This document shows, piece by piece, positions 1 through 9,837 of a DNA stretch of 64,000 bases. The position numbers were made by a program, and so were the translations under genes. The notes beneath the pieces are model-generated. The model worked only from the letters and a program-made list of their open reading frames with translations, ran no database searches and was not told the DNA's origin. The DNA comes from Macrocystis pyrifera (Eukaryota; Sar; Phaeophyceae; Laminariales; Laminariaceae). The stretch lies in contig JASSKH010000025.1 in NCBI GenBank assembly GCA_031763025.1, positions 6,156,689 through 6,220,688 of the forward strand. The letters are read 5' to 3'. Each line of letters begins with the position of its first letter. Positions within the stretch are counted from its first letter, which is position 1.

Positions 1-30
1 GTTGCCAGTGTGGCTCCGTTTTCTCTCTCT

Positions 31-68
<38 letters not shown>

Positions 69-230
69 CGGTGTACTCCTGATCGGGTAGCTATTCTTGT
101 TTCAGGCTCTGCAGTAGATACTTCGTAGGAAAGGATTCTACGAAAAAAAAAACAGAAATGGCACTCCATCAGCCGGCCGCTCTACGTACTTGAATCCTAG
201 TTTTCCAGTAGATAGGGTTCAAGAGTGTGT
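1..230. other. Non-coding start of window with T-homopolymer
   Basis: The stretch carries a CT run followed by a long T homopolymer near 35-66 and a short A run near 145. No exon, RNA gene or transposon end was recognised. Confidence 0.5.
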
Positions 231-235
231 GCGTT

Positions 236-765
236 GTTTTTGGCAGGGTATGTACCCTGGAAGACTCGGGTACCACACGTGGCTGCGTTTTTGATGGACG
301 TACTCGGATAGGTACCCGGATGCCCCCAGAGTGAATACCCGGGTAGGTACCTGGGTACCCCCACAGATTAACCCGGGTAGGTTCCCGGGAACCCTCGGAG
401 TATATTTCCGGGTACTCCCCCGACTATATACCCGGGTAAATACCCGGGTACCCCCTAGACTATATACTCGGGCGGGTGCCCGCAAACCCCCGGGGTAGTT
501 ATCCAGGTACCCCCAGACTATATACCCGGGTAGCTACTCGGGTACCCCCAGACTATATACCCGGATAGGTTACCGGAAACCCCCGGAGTATATCCTCAGG
601 TACTCCCAGACTAGATACCCGGGTAGATACCCGGTACCCCCCGACTATATACCCGGGTGGGTGCCCGGGAACCCCCGGAGTATATCCCCAGGTACCCCCA
701 GAATATATACCCGGGTAGGTACCCAGAATATATACCCGAGTATATCCCGGGGTGCACCCTAGTAA
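236..765. repeat. CCCGGGTA-type minisatellite
   Basis: About 530 bases of imperfect units built from TATACCCGGGTAGGTACCC and an alternating CCCCCGGAGTATAT block, roughly 45-55 bases per compound unit. The units are themselves partly palindromic (ACCCGGGT). Short open frames here follow from the repeat and are not genes. Confidence 0.85.
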
Positions 766-1131
766 ACACCCTTTTGAGAGGATTCTAGATATGGAAATGG
801 CGCTGAACTAAGCTACAGGCAGTAGTTTTGTTTCTGATTCTTCAGTGGATCGGATTCTAGGTATGGAAAGGTTATGTATATCGGTACCAGTTATACACGG
901 AGCATTTTTTTTGTTTTGCTTGTTGCTTTCTCGAGCCAAAGCTGCAAAAGACGGATCGTGCGCACAAGGAAGGGTGCGTTGCATCCGGCGCCCCCTGACC
1001 CCCCCCCCCCACCCCTCTCCCCAGCAGGAATGTGTGGGGATGCTTGAATTTTGAAGCCGCAAGAGATATAACCACTTCACTTCAATACACGTGTTGTTTT
1101 GGGGGGTTTATACTGTTTTGTCAAGGCCTTA

Positions 1132-1236
1132 GTACGGGGGTCCATAGTTAATAGGACCTATGTTATACATAAAAACCTATATATTTACCTATTTTTACTA
1201 ACAAAATTTGGTCCTATTAACTATGGACCCCCGTAA
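1132..1236. mobile_element. MITE family A copy 1
   Basis: A near-palindromic element of about 105 bases with inverted ends of the type TACGGGGGTCCATAGTTAA and an AT-rich centre (CCTATATATTTACC). It is one of about 20 copies of the same family in this window. No transposase is encoded. Confidence 0.85.
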
Positions 1237-1244
1237 CAGGGCAA

Positions 1245-1325
1245 ACTGCAGGCCCAAACCACTCAATTTCCAAGTAATTTGTCACCAAAACAAGACTGCG
1301 GTACGAAAAGGGTTAACTTGATTCT
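1245..1325. repeat. Palindromic repeat family C (degenerate copy)
   Basis: It contains the family-C landmarks GCAAACTGCAG, CAAACCACTCAA, AAGTAATTTGTC and GACTGCGG followed by AAAAGGGTTAA, in the same order as the better copies at 46490-46990. Confidence 0.5.
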
Positions 1326-1611
1326 GAGACCGCTGCGCACAATATTTAGTGCAGGCTGCTCGGAGGTCTGTCTTGTTGCTCTTGTGATTTGGGTCTATGC
1401 AACGCCTTTTTTTTATGGCTTCGGGGCGGCAAAAGCTGACGAAAATAGACGGACGAATTCACGGCGTCGGCACCGAGAGAACTGACTGACGAGAGACGAC
1501 GAAAAAGTTCGGGATTTTTATGGGGTATATGCGGCAGGGGATGCATCCGAACCGCAACGTGAGGAGCTGAACGACATAAGTGCAACATGATGGTGGTAAT
1601 CGGATGCTGCT

Positions 1612-1652
1612 GCCGCCGCCGCTGCTGCTGCTGCTGCTGCTGCTACTGCTGC
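1612..1652. repeat. CTG/CCG trinucleotide microsatellite
   Basis: A run of CTGCTGCCGCCGCCGCTGCTG units. It is not inside a recognisable exon. Confidence 0.8.
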
Positions 1653-1704
1653 ACGTTCTTCCTGCGGTAATCAGAACCCACGACGGACGTGTTCTACGAT
1701 AATA

Positions 1705-1811
1705 TTAAGGGGGGGGCATAGTAAATAGGACCTACGGTACAGACAAAAACCTATATATTTCCGTATTTTTAATAACAATATTAGGTCCTATTTACTATGG
1801 TCCCCCGTAAC
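1705..1811. mobile_element. MITE family A copy 2
   Basis: Both inverted ends are present. The left G-run is expanded to eight G and has lost the AC of the usual GGGGGACC. The right end reads CTATGGTCCCCCGTAA. Confidence 0.85.
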
Positions 1812-1971
1812 AGCGGTATTTGCACTTTTGGCGAAAACCCTTTCCGATTGGTGGGGCTTCTAAACGGAGGAAACTACAGCAGTAGATCCAACATCGATTG
1901 TTTGTTTTCACTGGTCGGTTTCGCCACGGACTTAAGGCCATGTGTTTGCGGCTCGGCTTTATAACCCTTTT

Positions 1972-2046
1972 TTTATGGCAAACTGCAGCCAGTCCCGTTT
2001 TGGGAGACACACCAGTCAAACTTCTCAGTAATTTGTCCCCAAAAAT
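1972..2046. repeat. Palindromic repeat family C copy
   Basis: The left half reads GCAAACTGCAGCCAGTCCCG and the right half AGTAATTTGTCCCCAAAAA, matching the inverted architecture of the other family C copies. Confidence 0.5.
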
Positions 2047-2183
2047 GGTTAAGCTAGACTTTGAAAAAAAAAACTGCAGGTGCATTCATTCCTACCGTAA
2101 TTCGATGGGACCCGAAAAAAACAATGATCCCTTTATGTTTACGCACCACAGTTGGATCTGTTTTTTTTTTCTCAACTACGGTA

Positions 2184-2262
2184 GACACCTGTGACCTCGG
2201 CTTGTGCAGAAGAAGACCGCTGAGGGTAAGACCTCCTACGAGTTAAGCTGGAAAGTGAAAGT
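2184..2262. repeat. Dispersed repeat D, copy 1
   Basis: The segment ACCTGTGACC to GCTGGAAAGTGAAAGTGCTGAT is repeated with about 80 percent identity at 2753-2835. Its family is not recognised. Confidence 0.6.
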
Positions 2263-2752
2263 GCTGATTGTAAAAATAAAAATGAAAGGGTTCTTTTAGC
2301 CCCCAAAAGGTACCAGGTACAGACCTGGTTCATTTTGGACCGAAAACGGGTACACGCTTCTACCTGAAGTACAAATCAAACGCCAGGAGCCCTGCGATTG
2401 GTCAGCCTCACATCGTGCCTGGTCTTGGCTTCAACGGGCCGGGTATACGCCGGCTGGATCTATCTACTTGGTCTACGTGTAGCGTTCTCAACTGGTGCGT
2501 TCGCCGAATTTTGAGCGAATCAGAGACCGGACGTCCATTTCGTCAAGTAGCCGGCGTCCCCGGTGGCTTCGTAGGTGATCCACGTGCCTACTAAGATCGA
2601 GTTCGTGGGTTCAAGTGCCACTGAGTGCTTACTCGTAAGTACTTTTTCTTGCATACGACAAACTGCACAGCGGAAAGCGCGAGAGCATGAGTTAGTAACG
2701 TTCAATTCGATGAAAAGGATGGCACGTACCGGGGGGGGGGGGGGGGGGGGCG

Positions 2753-2835
2753 AGACCTGTGATCACGTCTTGAGCAGAAGATCGTTGAGGGTAAAACCTC
2801 TTATGAGGTGAGCTGGAGAGTAAAAGTGATGATAC
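2753..2835. repeat. Dispersed repeat D, copy 2
   Basis: Second copy of the repeat at 2184-2262, placed directly after a run of 20 G. On the minus strand the repeat therefore ends in poly(C), as the LINE and SINE families of this window do, but no shared terminal motif was found. Confidence 0.55.
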
Positions 2836-2903
2836 AAAGTACTGTTCTTTAGTTTGCTTTCGCTTTGCCACCACCCGAATCTCTACGGATTCAGGGACCA
2901 GGG

Positions 2904-2952
2904 GCAGCTGCTACTGCTGCTGCTGCTGCTGCTGCGGCGGCGGCGGCGGTGA
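2904..2952. repeat. CTG then GCG trinucleotide tract
   Basis: The run changes from (CTG)n to (GCG)n within 50 bases. No exon is supported around it. Confidence 0.8.
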
Positions 2953-3060
2953 TAGGTTATGAGCCAACGTGGCGGTGGCAATTCGGGAACACGCCCGACT
3001 TGTCGGAAGAGCGTGCATTTGTCCACACGTTTCCGCCTTCGTGTTCTTTGCGTTGCTCTA

Positions 3061-3086
3061 TCCCCCCCCCCCCCCCCCCCCCCCCG
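3061..3086. repeat. Poly(C) tract
   Basis: About 24 consecutive C. This is one of more than twenty G/C mononucleotide runs of ten or more bases in the window. No retroelement end was recognised beside it. Confidence 0.9.
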
Positions 3087-3183
3087 CTGATATGAGCATA
3101 CCCCCGCCCGCCCGCCGGGCTTAGCTGTGAAAGACACTGCGCATGTCAATATGCATGCACCCTCTGGTGTGGATCGTGAGATA

Positions 3184-3257
3184 TTACTGTAGTATTCTGA
3201 CTCGATGTCCTGGATCATTTGGTGTAAGTATTGGATTTTTGGATGAGGCCTCCTGCG
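3184..3257 (-). repeat. YR element repeat Y2 (right end)
   Basis: About 80 percent or more identical to 3525-3612. Shared landmarks are CTCGATGTCCTGGATCATTT and TAAGTATTGGATTTTTGG. It forms the outer right terminus in the recombinase sense direction. Confidence 0.8.
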
Positions 3258-3394
3258 CGGCAGGGGTCCTCGTCCGGTATTTCGCCCCGCACTGAGTGGA
3301 CGAGCGCATCGCCTGCTCTGCACGGGGATAGTACCTGCAAATGATCTGGGAATTCAAGCCTATGAATGCTCATTCGACTGACGGGTGGGTGGGA

Positions 3395-3541
3395 GGTCTC
3401 AATAAATATGTCGTGTCCCCCTCTGCTCACGAGGTTTTGGGAACGAAATGACGAGTGATCGTAAGCGACCACTCCACAATACAGATTCAAGACATTTTCG
3501 ATGGCACTCAAATCATCACCTCTGATGTCATCGACAATTTT
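3395..3541 (-). repeat. YR element repeat X2
   Basis: Copy of 4889-5053, with shared landmarks CTCAATAAATAT, GTTTTGGGAACGAAATGACG and CATCACCTCTGATGTCATCG. The 4889 copy has an extra block of about 23 bases near 5010-5025. Confidence 0.85.
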
Positions 3542-3612
3542 ACTGTAGTAGTCTGACTCGATGTCCTGGATCATTTGATGTAAGTATTGGATTTTTGGAT
3601 GAGGCCTCCTGT
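3525..3612 (-). repeat. YR element repeat Y1
   Basis: Inner copy of Y, directly joined to X2 with a few bases of overlap. Just beyond it an inverted pair, GACCCGTGGTCT at 3616 and AGACCACGGGTC at 3680, could form a hairpin. Confidence 0.8.
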
Positions 3613-3836
3613 GTCGACCCGTGGTCTCGCCCATACTTCGTTGCGTCGTTGGATAGTATTTTGTTGTGTGTCCTCTCAATAGACCACGGGTCGGATACGT
3701 ACTTGTCTCACCCAAACTTCCTTACGCTTGCCTCAACCCTGTCTCGCACATGCTGCGAAATCCTTCTCAAGCTCGGGCGACAGAGGAAGCCGGCTAGCGT
3801 CCGCGTAGCGCTGGCCGCGTTTTCTCTCTTGCCACC

Positions 3837-4879
3837 TTAGACCCGCCGGCCACTAGAAGTAGCGCCGATGTAGTACTTTTCTATTGCCTCCGTCTTCCAA
3901 CCGCCTATTTTCATGATCTCGTCCACCGCCGTCCCGGCCAGGGATCTGTTGAGGGAGCCTCCCACTCGAAAGGAATGCATCGTGAAATGGTCCGGCAGGC
4001 CTGTCTTCCCGCGAATGAACCTGCAAGGAAGCGGTCATTGGGGCTGCGGAGAGGGGCCGAGAACCCCCGCCGCCCTCTGTCGTTAACCACGGGGAAAAGA
4101 TGCCCGACGGTTAAATCTCACCCAATCCGCTACGCGGCTGATATGTACGCCGTAGCCGCCCGGCTCGCGCACGTCTCCGGGCAGACCCGGTCTGCCAACA
4201 CTACTACCGCCTCGCTAGAGGCACGAAGAGTCTTACCGAACTGAAAATTTGAAATCAAGCCTCTAGACGCTGGGAGCCTCAGAAGTTGCGACCCCAGAGT
4301 AAAGGAGAGGTCGTATGCCCTGCGCATAGAGAAAAAGGCCAGCGCATACGTGGCAACATCTCTTGTGAGAGAGATACGCTCCACCAGCGAACTAGCTACC
4401 TGCGCCCGCGACCTCATGTCGCTCAGCAGGTCCATTAGTGTGTGCTCCAACACGGGAGCCGCCTGATTTACCGGGACCCCGACCTGCTTTTATTTCCTCC
4501 TCGGACACAAATGTGAGGTACGATTCTACCGATGGACTCGCGCAAGGGTTGCCTACCCGGCGGGCAGAGTCCCACTCTTCCCCTTTTCCGTGTTCTTTCA
4601 TTGCCATTTTAAGCTTGGAGACACATCCTTTTCGGATTGACTCGGCCGCGTACCGTCTTGCGCACGAGGACCCCGCCAGACACGCGTCGTCTGTCGCACG
4701 ACCTAGGCCCGGGCAAGACTTCGCATGCACCAACTTGGTGCCTTTTCCCTGAGTGTCAAGGAAGCAGAGGAAATCGAAGACATCATCTGGCGTTGCTGTC
4801 ATCCAACCACGGGATCCGGCCGAGCCGTCGCGTCCGCCAGAGGCGTTGGGGTCGGTGTCGACCGCGTGGTCCTAGGCAT
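3837..4879 (-). pseudogene. Tyrosine recombinase (degenerate), YR transposon
   Basis: About 345 codons read from ATG at 4879 to TAA at 3837, with at least three frame changes (near 4800, 4470 and 4130-4020). The N-terminal half holds a SAM-like region (FDFLCFLDTQGKG, then CARRYAAESIRKGCVSKL). The catalytic half holds the first Arg (FFSMRRAYDLS, near 4320), the box II motif HSFRVGGS (3962-3985), GGWKT, and the Tyr in AIEKYYIG (3869-3892). A readable R, HxxR, W and Tyr set identifies the phage-integrase-like tyrosine recombinase family used by DIRS, Ngaro and Crypton elements. Stops and frame changes make this copy inactive as assembled, unless some are sequencing errors. Function in the parent element would be integration of a circular or linear DNA intermediate. 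Confidence 0.85.
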
Positions 4880-4888
4880 CTCGTTTAC

Positions 4889-5053
4889 CTCTCAATAAAT
4901 ATTTCGTGTCCCCCTTTTGCTCAAGAGGTTTTGGGAACGAAATGACGAGTGATCGTAAGGGACCACTCCCCAACATAGATTCAAGGCATTTTTGATGGCA
5001 TCCTCAGATCCATGATTTGTGCCAAATCATCACCTCTGATGTCATCGCCAATT
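4889..5053 (-). repeat. YR element repeat X1 (left end)
   Basis: Outer left terminus of the recombinase element. The homology to X2 stops at CAATTTT near 5053, and LINE sequence begins within about five bases. Confidence 0.85.
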
Positions 5054-5056
5054 TTG

Positions 5057-7285
5057 CGAAGGGGAAAAGGGAAGTACTACGAGTAGTAGAGCATTACCGA
5101 AAGCTAGGAACGCCCACAGCCAACAAAACGTTCGACGCAGAATTCGAGAAGGAAATCAACGCGTGGGCAGAGGCGAACGTAGATACATCAGAAAGGGAAG
5201 ACAGTGGTTCGGGAGGGTTACAGAGAGAGTTCACAAGGGAAGAAGTAAAGAAGCGTGTAGCTAAACTTAAGAATAGAAAGGCAGCAGGGGCAGACCAAAT
5301 AGTGAATGAATTTATGAAGTACGGGGGAGAAGGAATGCTTACCACTATGGTTAGTTGTATAACTGGATATGGAAAAACGAGTACGCACCTAGGAGGTGGA
5401 GAGAAGGAGTAGTAGTAAACTTATTCAAGAAAAGAGATAATGCTGACCCGGGGAACTATGGAGGGATAACGCTACGAAGCACAGTAGGCAAAACATTTTG
5501 TGAGATTTTGAACGATAGAATGGGAACGATGATAGAGAAGGAAGACGAAGTAAGCGAAGGGCAAGCAGGGTTTAGGCCAAACCGTAGCTGTGTGGACCAT
5601 GTGTACACCTTAGGTAAGATTATTCAAGGTAGGAAAGACGCGGGACTAACAGCGTACTATTTCTTTCTAGATGTGCAGAAAGCCTACGACACAGTATGGA
5701 GAAATGGATCGTGGAAAAAACTGTGGGAAATAGGAATCACAGGAAAGATGTGGGGAATGATGAAAAAGATGACGGAATGTGCGAGAAGTGCTGTGATGCT
5801 GGACGGGGAAATACCGAAGTATGTTGATATTTTACAAGGATTTGCACAGGGATGTACGTTGTCACCTAACTTATTCAAGATATATATTAACGACCTGATA
5901 GTAGCAGTCGAAGCAGCAAGGCAGGGAGTCACGGTAGGGGAAGATACGATGTCGGGATTGATGTTTGCGTTTGACTTCGTGGGGATATCAGAAACACCCG
6001 AAGGATTGCAGAAACAAATAGAGAAGGCGCTAGAATACACCAGGAAATGGAGGGTGACGGCGAACGTCAAGAAATGCGCAGTAGTTGTTTGCAACGAAGA
6101 TAAGGTAAACCCGGTAAATTTCGTTGGAAGTGGGGAGAAGATGAATTGCCGATCGTAGACCAGTATACATACCTTGGCGTAGAGATCTCAAAGGACTGCT
6201 CTTGGGATACACATATAGCAAAAGTAATAGGAAAGGGTAAGGCACAAGTAGGCAAGATGGATGCGATCCTAACAGACTCGAACCTTGACACTAGGATTAT
6301 GAGATGTATCATGATGAATGTGATAGTACCAAAGCTAGAACATGCAGGAGAAGTATGGGAAGGGAACGCGAAACTCGTAAAACAGCTGGAAACAGTACAA
6401 ATGACAGCAGCTAAAAAAATCCTAAGATGCTCAAGTACGACTAGTAATACAGTTTTAAAAGCAGAACTGGGAATGCGCCCACTCAAGACAAATAGATACA
6501 TGAGAAAGTTGAACTGGCAATGTAAAGTAAGGAACATGCCAAAAAAGAGGTTGCCAGCCACAGTTGATAGAGCTGTATGGGAGAAAGTAACAAAAGGGCG
6601 AGCTGGAATAAGGTGGGATGGCGTAGTTGAGAAAGTATGGAAGGATATAGGGGGAAACCAAGAAGAGATGATGTCCGCCGGGAAGTTTGGGAGGTACAAG
6701 GCAGAACTAGAAGAAATGATAGAAAGAAGGGACAGGCTAGCGCTAAGAAACAAGGTGGAATCGGAAAAACACTTAGAGATATACGGGGGATTGAGGGAAG
6801 GAATAGGAATGAAAACGTATTTGCATGGCCCCAAGGACTCCGCGAAAACGCTGAAACTGCACTTTCGTGTAGGGGACCTGGACCAGCCAGAAAGAAGAAA
6901 GAGGTACACCAGTAGCCTGGAGGAGGAGGAAGTAGACGCACAGATGTGCCCGTGTGGCAAAGCAATAGAGAATAGAACTCACATAGTAGGAGAATGTGAA
7001 ATATACAAGGAGGAACGGGATGTGTTACAAGAGGAGATGAGGAAAATAGACGAATGTGACATGGAGGAGTTTGATACAATGAATAGCAGCGAGAAAACGA
7101 TCGCTATCCTAGGAGATAGATGGTGGCCACAGGAGGCCAAACAGGAAGGGGATAAGATTAGCAAAAAGTTTCTATGTAATATATGGAAGCAACGTAATGA
7201 GCGCTCAATTGTTGGAGGTGTCTCTACTAGGAGTATAGGAACGATGCTCCGTCTCGAAAGGGATGCGCGGTCAATGGTCAAATGA
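5057..7285 (+). pseudogene. LINE reverse transcriptase, decayed
   Basis: RT palm and thumb region broken by frame changes near 5340-5410 and 6130-6150. Visible motifs are GADQIVNEFMKYGG, NYGGITLRSTVGK, EGQAGFRPNRSCVDHV, FLDVQKAYDTVW, GCTLSPNLF and TYLGVEISKD. The catalytic box reads FAFD where copy 2 reads FADD, so an essential aspartate is lost (near 5966-5977). The C-terminus has a Cys/His knuckle of the type CPCGKA-x6-H-x4-C, common in LINE polyproteins. This copy cannot encode an active RT. Confidence 0.9.
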
Positions 7286-7310
7286 CTAAGGCAAGCAACA
7301 AATGAGTACC
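5057..7310 (+). mobile_element. LINE copy 1, 5'-truncated, poly(C)-tailed
   Basis: A non-LTR retrotransposon of the same family as 57752-61918. The endonuclease region is missing. The first shared codons (KGKREVL then EHYRKL) start at about 5057, right at the end of the YR element. The 3' end reads GCAACAAATGAGTAC followed by 24 C. The poly(C) tail replaces the usual poly(A) or short repeat and is shared by all three LINE copies here. Confidence 0.9.
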
Positions 7311-7334
7311 CCCCCCCCCCCCCCCCCCCCGAAT

Positions 7335-9020
7335 ATAACACCCCGGGTGATAAGTGTTTTAGAGCCCCAAATGTTATCACCGCGGGTGTGGTATATAATA
7401 TATACACTGTCGTATACGGTATGCGAGGAGCCTCAGAAAAGGCTACTACTGCTGTAGGTGCACCCATACCCCACACCCTATGGCATGCATCGGGAGAGAG
7501 AACGTACGAGTCCCTTCGTATAAATAGCCTCCCCCTCCTGTATCGATTTATACCCTTTCACGCGTCACGTACAGGCGGCGTGAACACGGGAGTCACCACA
7601 AAACACGGCCGAAAAAACAAACAAAACGCTTACCCCCCCGGTGCCGAGCCCACAAAATACGGGAACAAAAAAAGGCTACCAAGCGATACGGAAAGGCCTC
7701 TCGTGACATCGGAAACAGAAGAAGACGGGACGGTAAGGCACAACCGGAGAGATTTTCTCGGCGGGACGGGACGGTGCGAGGCAGCGAAAGGTGAAATTGT
7801 CTTGTCGACGGGACGTGACACCGCGGCACCCATTTCGACGACGGTTTTACCGTCTCGTCCCGCCCCGTCCTGTTTTTACCGTCAATACCGTCCCGTCAAA
7901 AATCAGCCCCATGATATGCTACATAGGCAGATTTTATTTTTCTCCTCTTTTGGCGGATGAGTAAAGGCTCAAGCTTAAGCTTTCCACCCCTGCACACACA
8001 CAAGAAGAAAAAAGTGGCGTGAGTCAGCCTAACTCTGTTTTAAAGGCGGGGAATATACTGTAGAATTCAATGCCGAACATGGTGTGGACGCACACGCTTT
8101 TTCGGGTCCATCGTGGCTTCTTATTACAATAGCCCACCCGAAAAAAGAAAATAACGATGTTACACATAGTTCGTATTGTAGCACCCAACGGTGCTGCCGT
8201 TGTGACATTGCCGCTAAAAACCTCAACAACCCAACCAGTCCATCATGGTCACCGGCAGCGTCTGAGCCAGCTGCCCCCTCCCTGCCCCCCGATCCCCCCT
8301 ATATAGCGTCCCAAGCATCTTCCGGTGTACGCCACCGCGTGACGGGTCACTCGCGGAAAGAAATACCTTCTCTACAAAAAAAAGAATAGTACGAGCCTGC
8401 GTCTATCTGCGTCCGTCACCAAAACCTAGTGCAGTATTTACATGCCTGCGGGATAAAATACGCCCGACCAAGATGGCAGAACTCCATCCACACGGCGCAG
8501 CAGCAGAAGCGGAAGCAAGAACAGAGTTGAAAACTTGCGCGAGGCTCTTAAAAGAAGCTTGGCCCGACCCGTGTATTAGAAACCCTCGAACACGCGCCCT
8601 CTTATGTCGCACGCTACACGCCGCAAAAAAATGATAATTCGTCGACACGAACACAACACGGTATTATCGGTCAACTCCCCCCCCTCCCTCACCCACTCCA
8701 CCCCCCCCCGCGCCCCACTGAAAACAACTGCGCAACGTTGTCCGGTCCACGAACGCTCTCAACCTCTTTTTGAAACCTAGTACAAAAATGACATCGCAAT
8801 CGTGCTTGACGAGCTCCATCGCTTAATTTCGCCGCAGCTCTTGAGGGACGGACTGCACACATCAATCTATGCATATCGTGTATATAGCTCTTACTATTAA
8901 TATACATAACCCATCAGCCACCGGTTGTGGCCATTTTTTATTTCGGCAACACCAGCTGCCTGGCTATCCCAAGAAAACTATTCTTAACTTCCATCACTCC
9001 TGCCGTCACTGAACCATTCT
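7335..9020. other. Non-coding spacer with CCGTCCCG-rich tract
   Basis: From about 7700 to 7905 the sequence is rich in CGGGACGG on one side and CCGTCCCG on the other, a loose inverted arrangement. A 51-codon frame with a non-repetitive composition lies at about 8473-8630 (+), starting MAELHPHG, but no splice or family evidence supports it. Nothing else was recognised. Confidence 0.4.
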
Positions 9021-9022
9021 TG

Positions 9023-9105
9023 TACTGCAGTCCCGTTTTGGCGACAAAAGTTACTTATAATTTGAGTGGTTTGTCTTCAAATCGAGACCGCACATTGCTC
9101 TAGAA
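9023..9105. repeat. Palindromic repeat family C copy
   Basis: Landmarks ACTGCAGTCCCGTTTTGG, then ATTTGAGTGGTTTGTC, in inverted order relative to each other as in the other copies. Confidence 0.6.
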
Positions 9106-9385
9106 GGGTCAGAACATTCATAGCTCTTTAGGGTCACAGCAGTCCCTAACGAATGAACAACACGAACAAACAAAAACACACGATTCGCGACAAAAAAAAG
9201 TAAACAACGCTTCGCGACTTCCTGATTTTTGTTTTTTTGTTGCTTTCCGACAAAACTAAATCGTTGTCACCGGTTATTTAAAAATACCCCAAATATCCCG
9301 ACTGCGTGTCGTATATGTCCCTGATCGCGAATACGTCACGTGCTTCTTGGCATGTTTTCGGTGACATTATATGTTGACCCCTTTA

Positions 9386-9458
9386 GAACTGCATTCCCCG
9401 TTTTGGGGACAAACCATTCAAATTCGAAGTAGTTTGTCCCCAAAACGGCCCTGCCTTC
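9386..9458. repeat. Palindromic repeat family C copy
   Basis: CCGTTTTGGGGACAAACCA and TAGTTTGTCCCCAAAACGG are near-perfect inverted repeats around an AT-rich centre. Confidence 0.75.
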
Positions 9459-9726
9459 CTAAGTTGATTGAAACCCCTTTTTACCACCGCACTCCCCCCG
9501 TTTTCGGGACAAAACGCTTGAATAATAGCAGAGAAAAGAATAAATCACGAGCTGCAAAACGGTTAAAGCACGAAACCCTTGCCACAAAAAAAACTCCAAG
9601 TAAACACCGGCACCGTTTTTAGTTTTTTTTTTTTTTTAATCCTGATGCAACAACCTGCACCGGCCCGACGATATCTCCACTTTCTCTCAGTTTCATTCCC
9701 GCATCAATCGCGCTTGGCCGCGTCGA

Positions 9727-9837
9727 TCACTGCGTGCCCCGCCCCCCGTTTCCTCGCCAAACACGCCGCGCCTTCAACCCGGAAGCTTCATCCTCTAACC
9801 ACTGGCGAAACACAGCGTCGCTGGCGAAAAGCATAAT
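9727..9837 (-). CDS. mTERF gene, exon 9 (terminal)
   Basis: The acceptor CGCGCAG precedes IMLFASDAVFRQWLEDEASG, and the stop TGA is at 9727-9729. It is 36 codons plus stop, phase 0. A short charged C-terminus after the last repeat is normal for the family. Confidence 0.75.
   Translation of the reverse strand: MMLFASDAVFRQWLEDEASGLKARRVWRGNGGRGTQ

Larger units (their letters stand above)
3184..5053 (-). mobile_element. Tyrosine-recombinase element with split direct repeats
   Basis: Read on the minus strand the order is: repeat X1 (5053-4889), a tyrosine recombinase gene (4879-3837), repeat Y1 (3612-3525), repeat X2 (3541-3395) and repeat Y2 (3257-3184). X1 and X2 are about 145-base copies of each other, and Y1 and Y2 about 80-base copies. 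The layout X-ORF-YX-Y is the split direct repeat plan known from Ngaro/PAT members of the DIRS order. At the Y1/X2 junction the right end (CTACAGTAA) and left end (AAAATTG) are fused, as in a circle junction. No reverse transcriptase or RNase H lies inside, unlike Ngaro, and Cryptons carry a recombinase alone but lack these repeats. It could be a non-autonomous Ngaro derivative or a distinct YR-only type. Confidence 0.7.

Noticed and set aside
3215..3715. A 166-codon minus-strand frame with repeated peptide HPKIQYLHQMIQDIES
   Set aside because: The peptide repeat is simply repeats X and Y of the YR element read as protein; the third copy is frameshifted.
7388..7960. A 190-codon plus-strand frame
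   Set aside because: It runs across CCGTCCCG-type repeats, with no family motif or splice context.
8473..8630. A 51-codon frame starting MAELHPHG
   Set aside because: Composition is plausible, but there is no homology, promoter or splice evidence.
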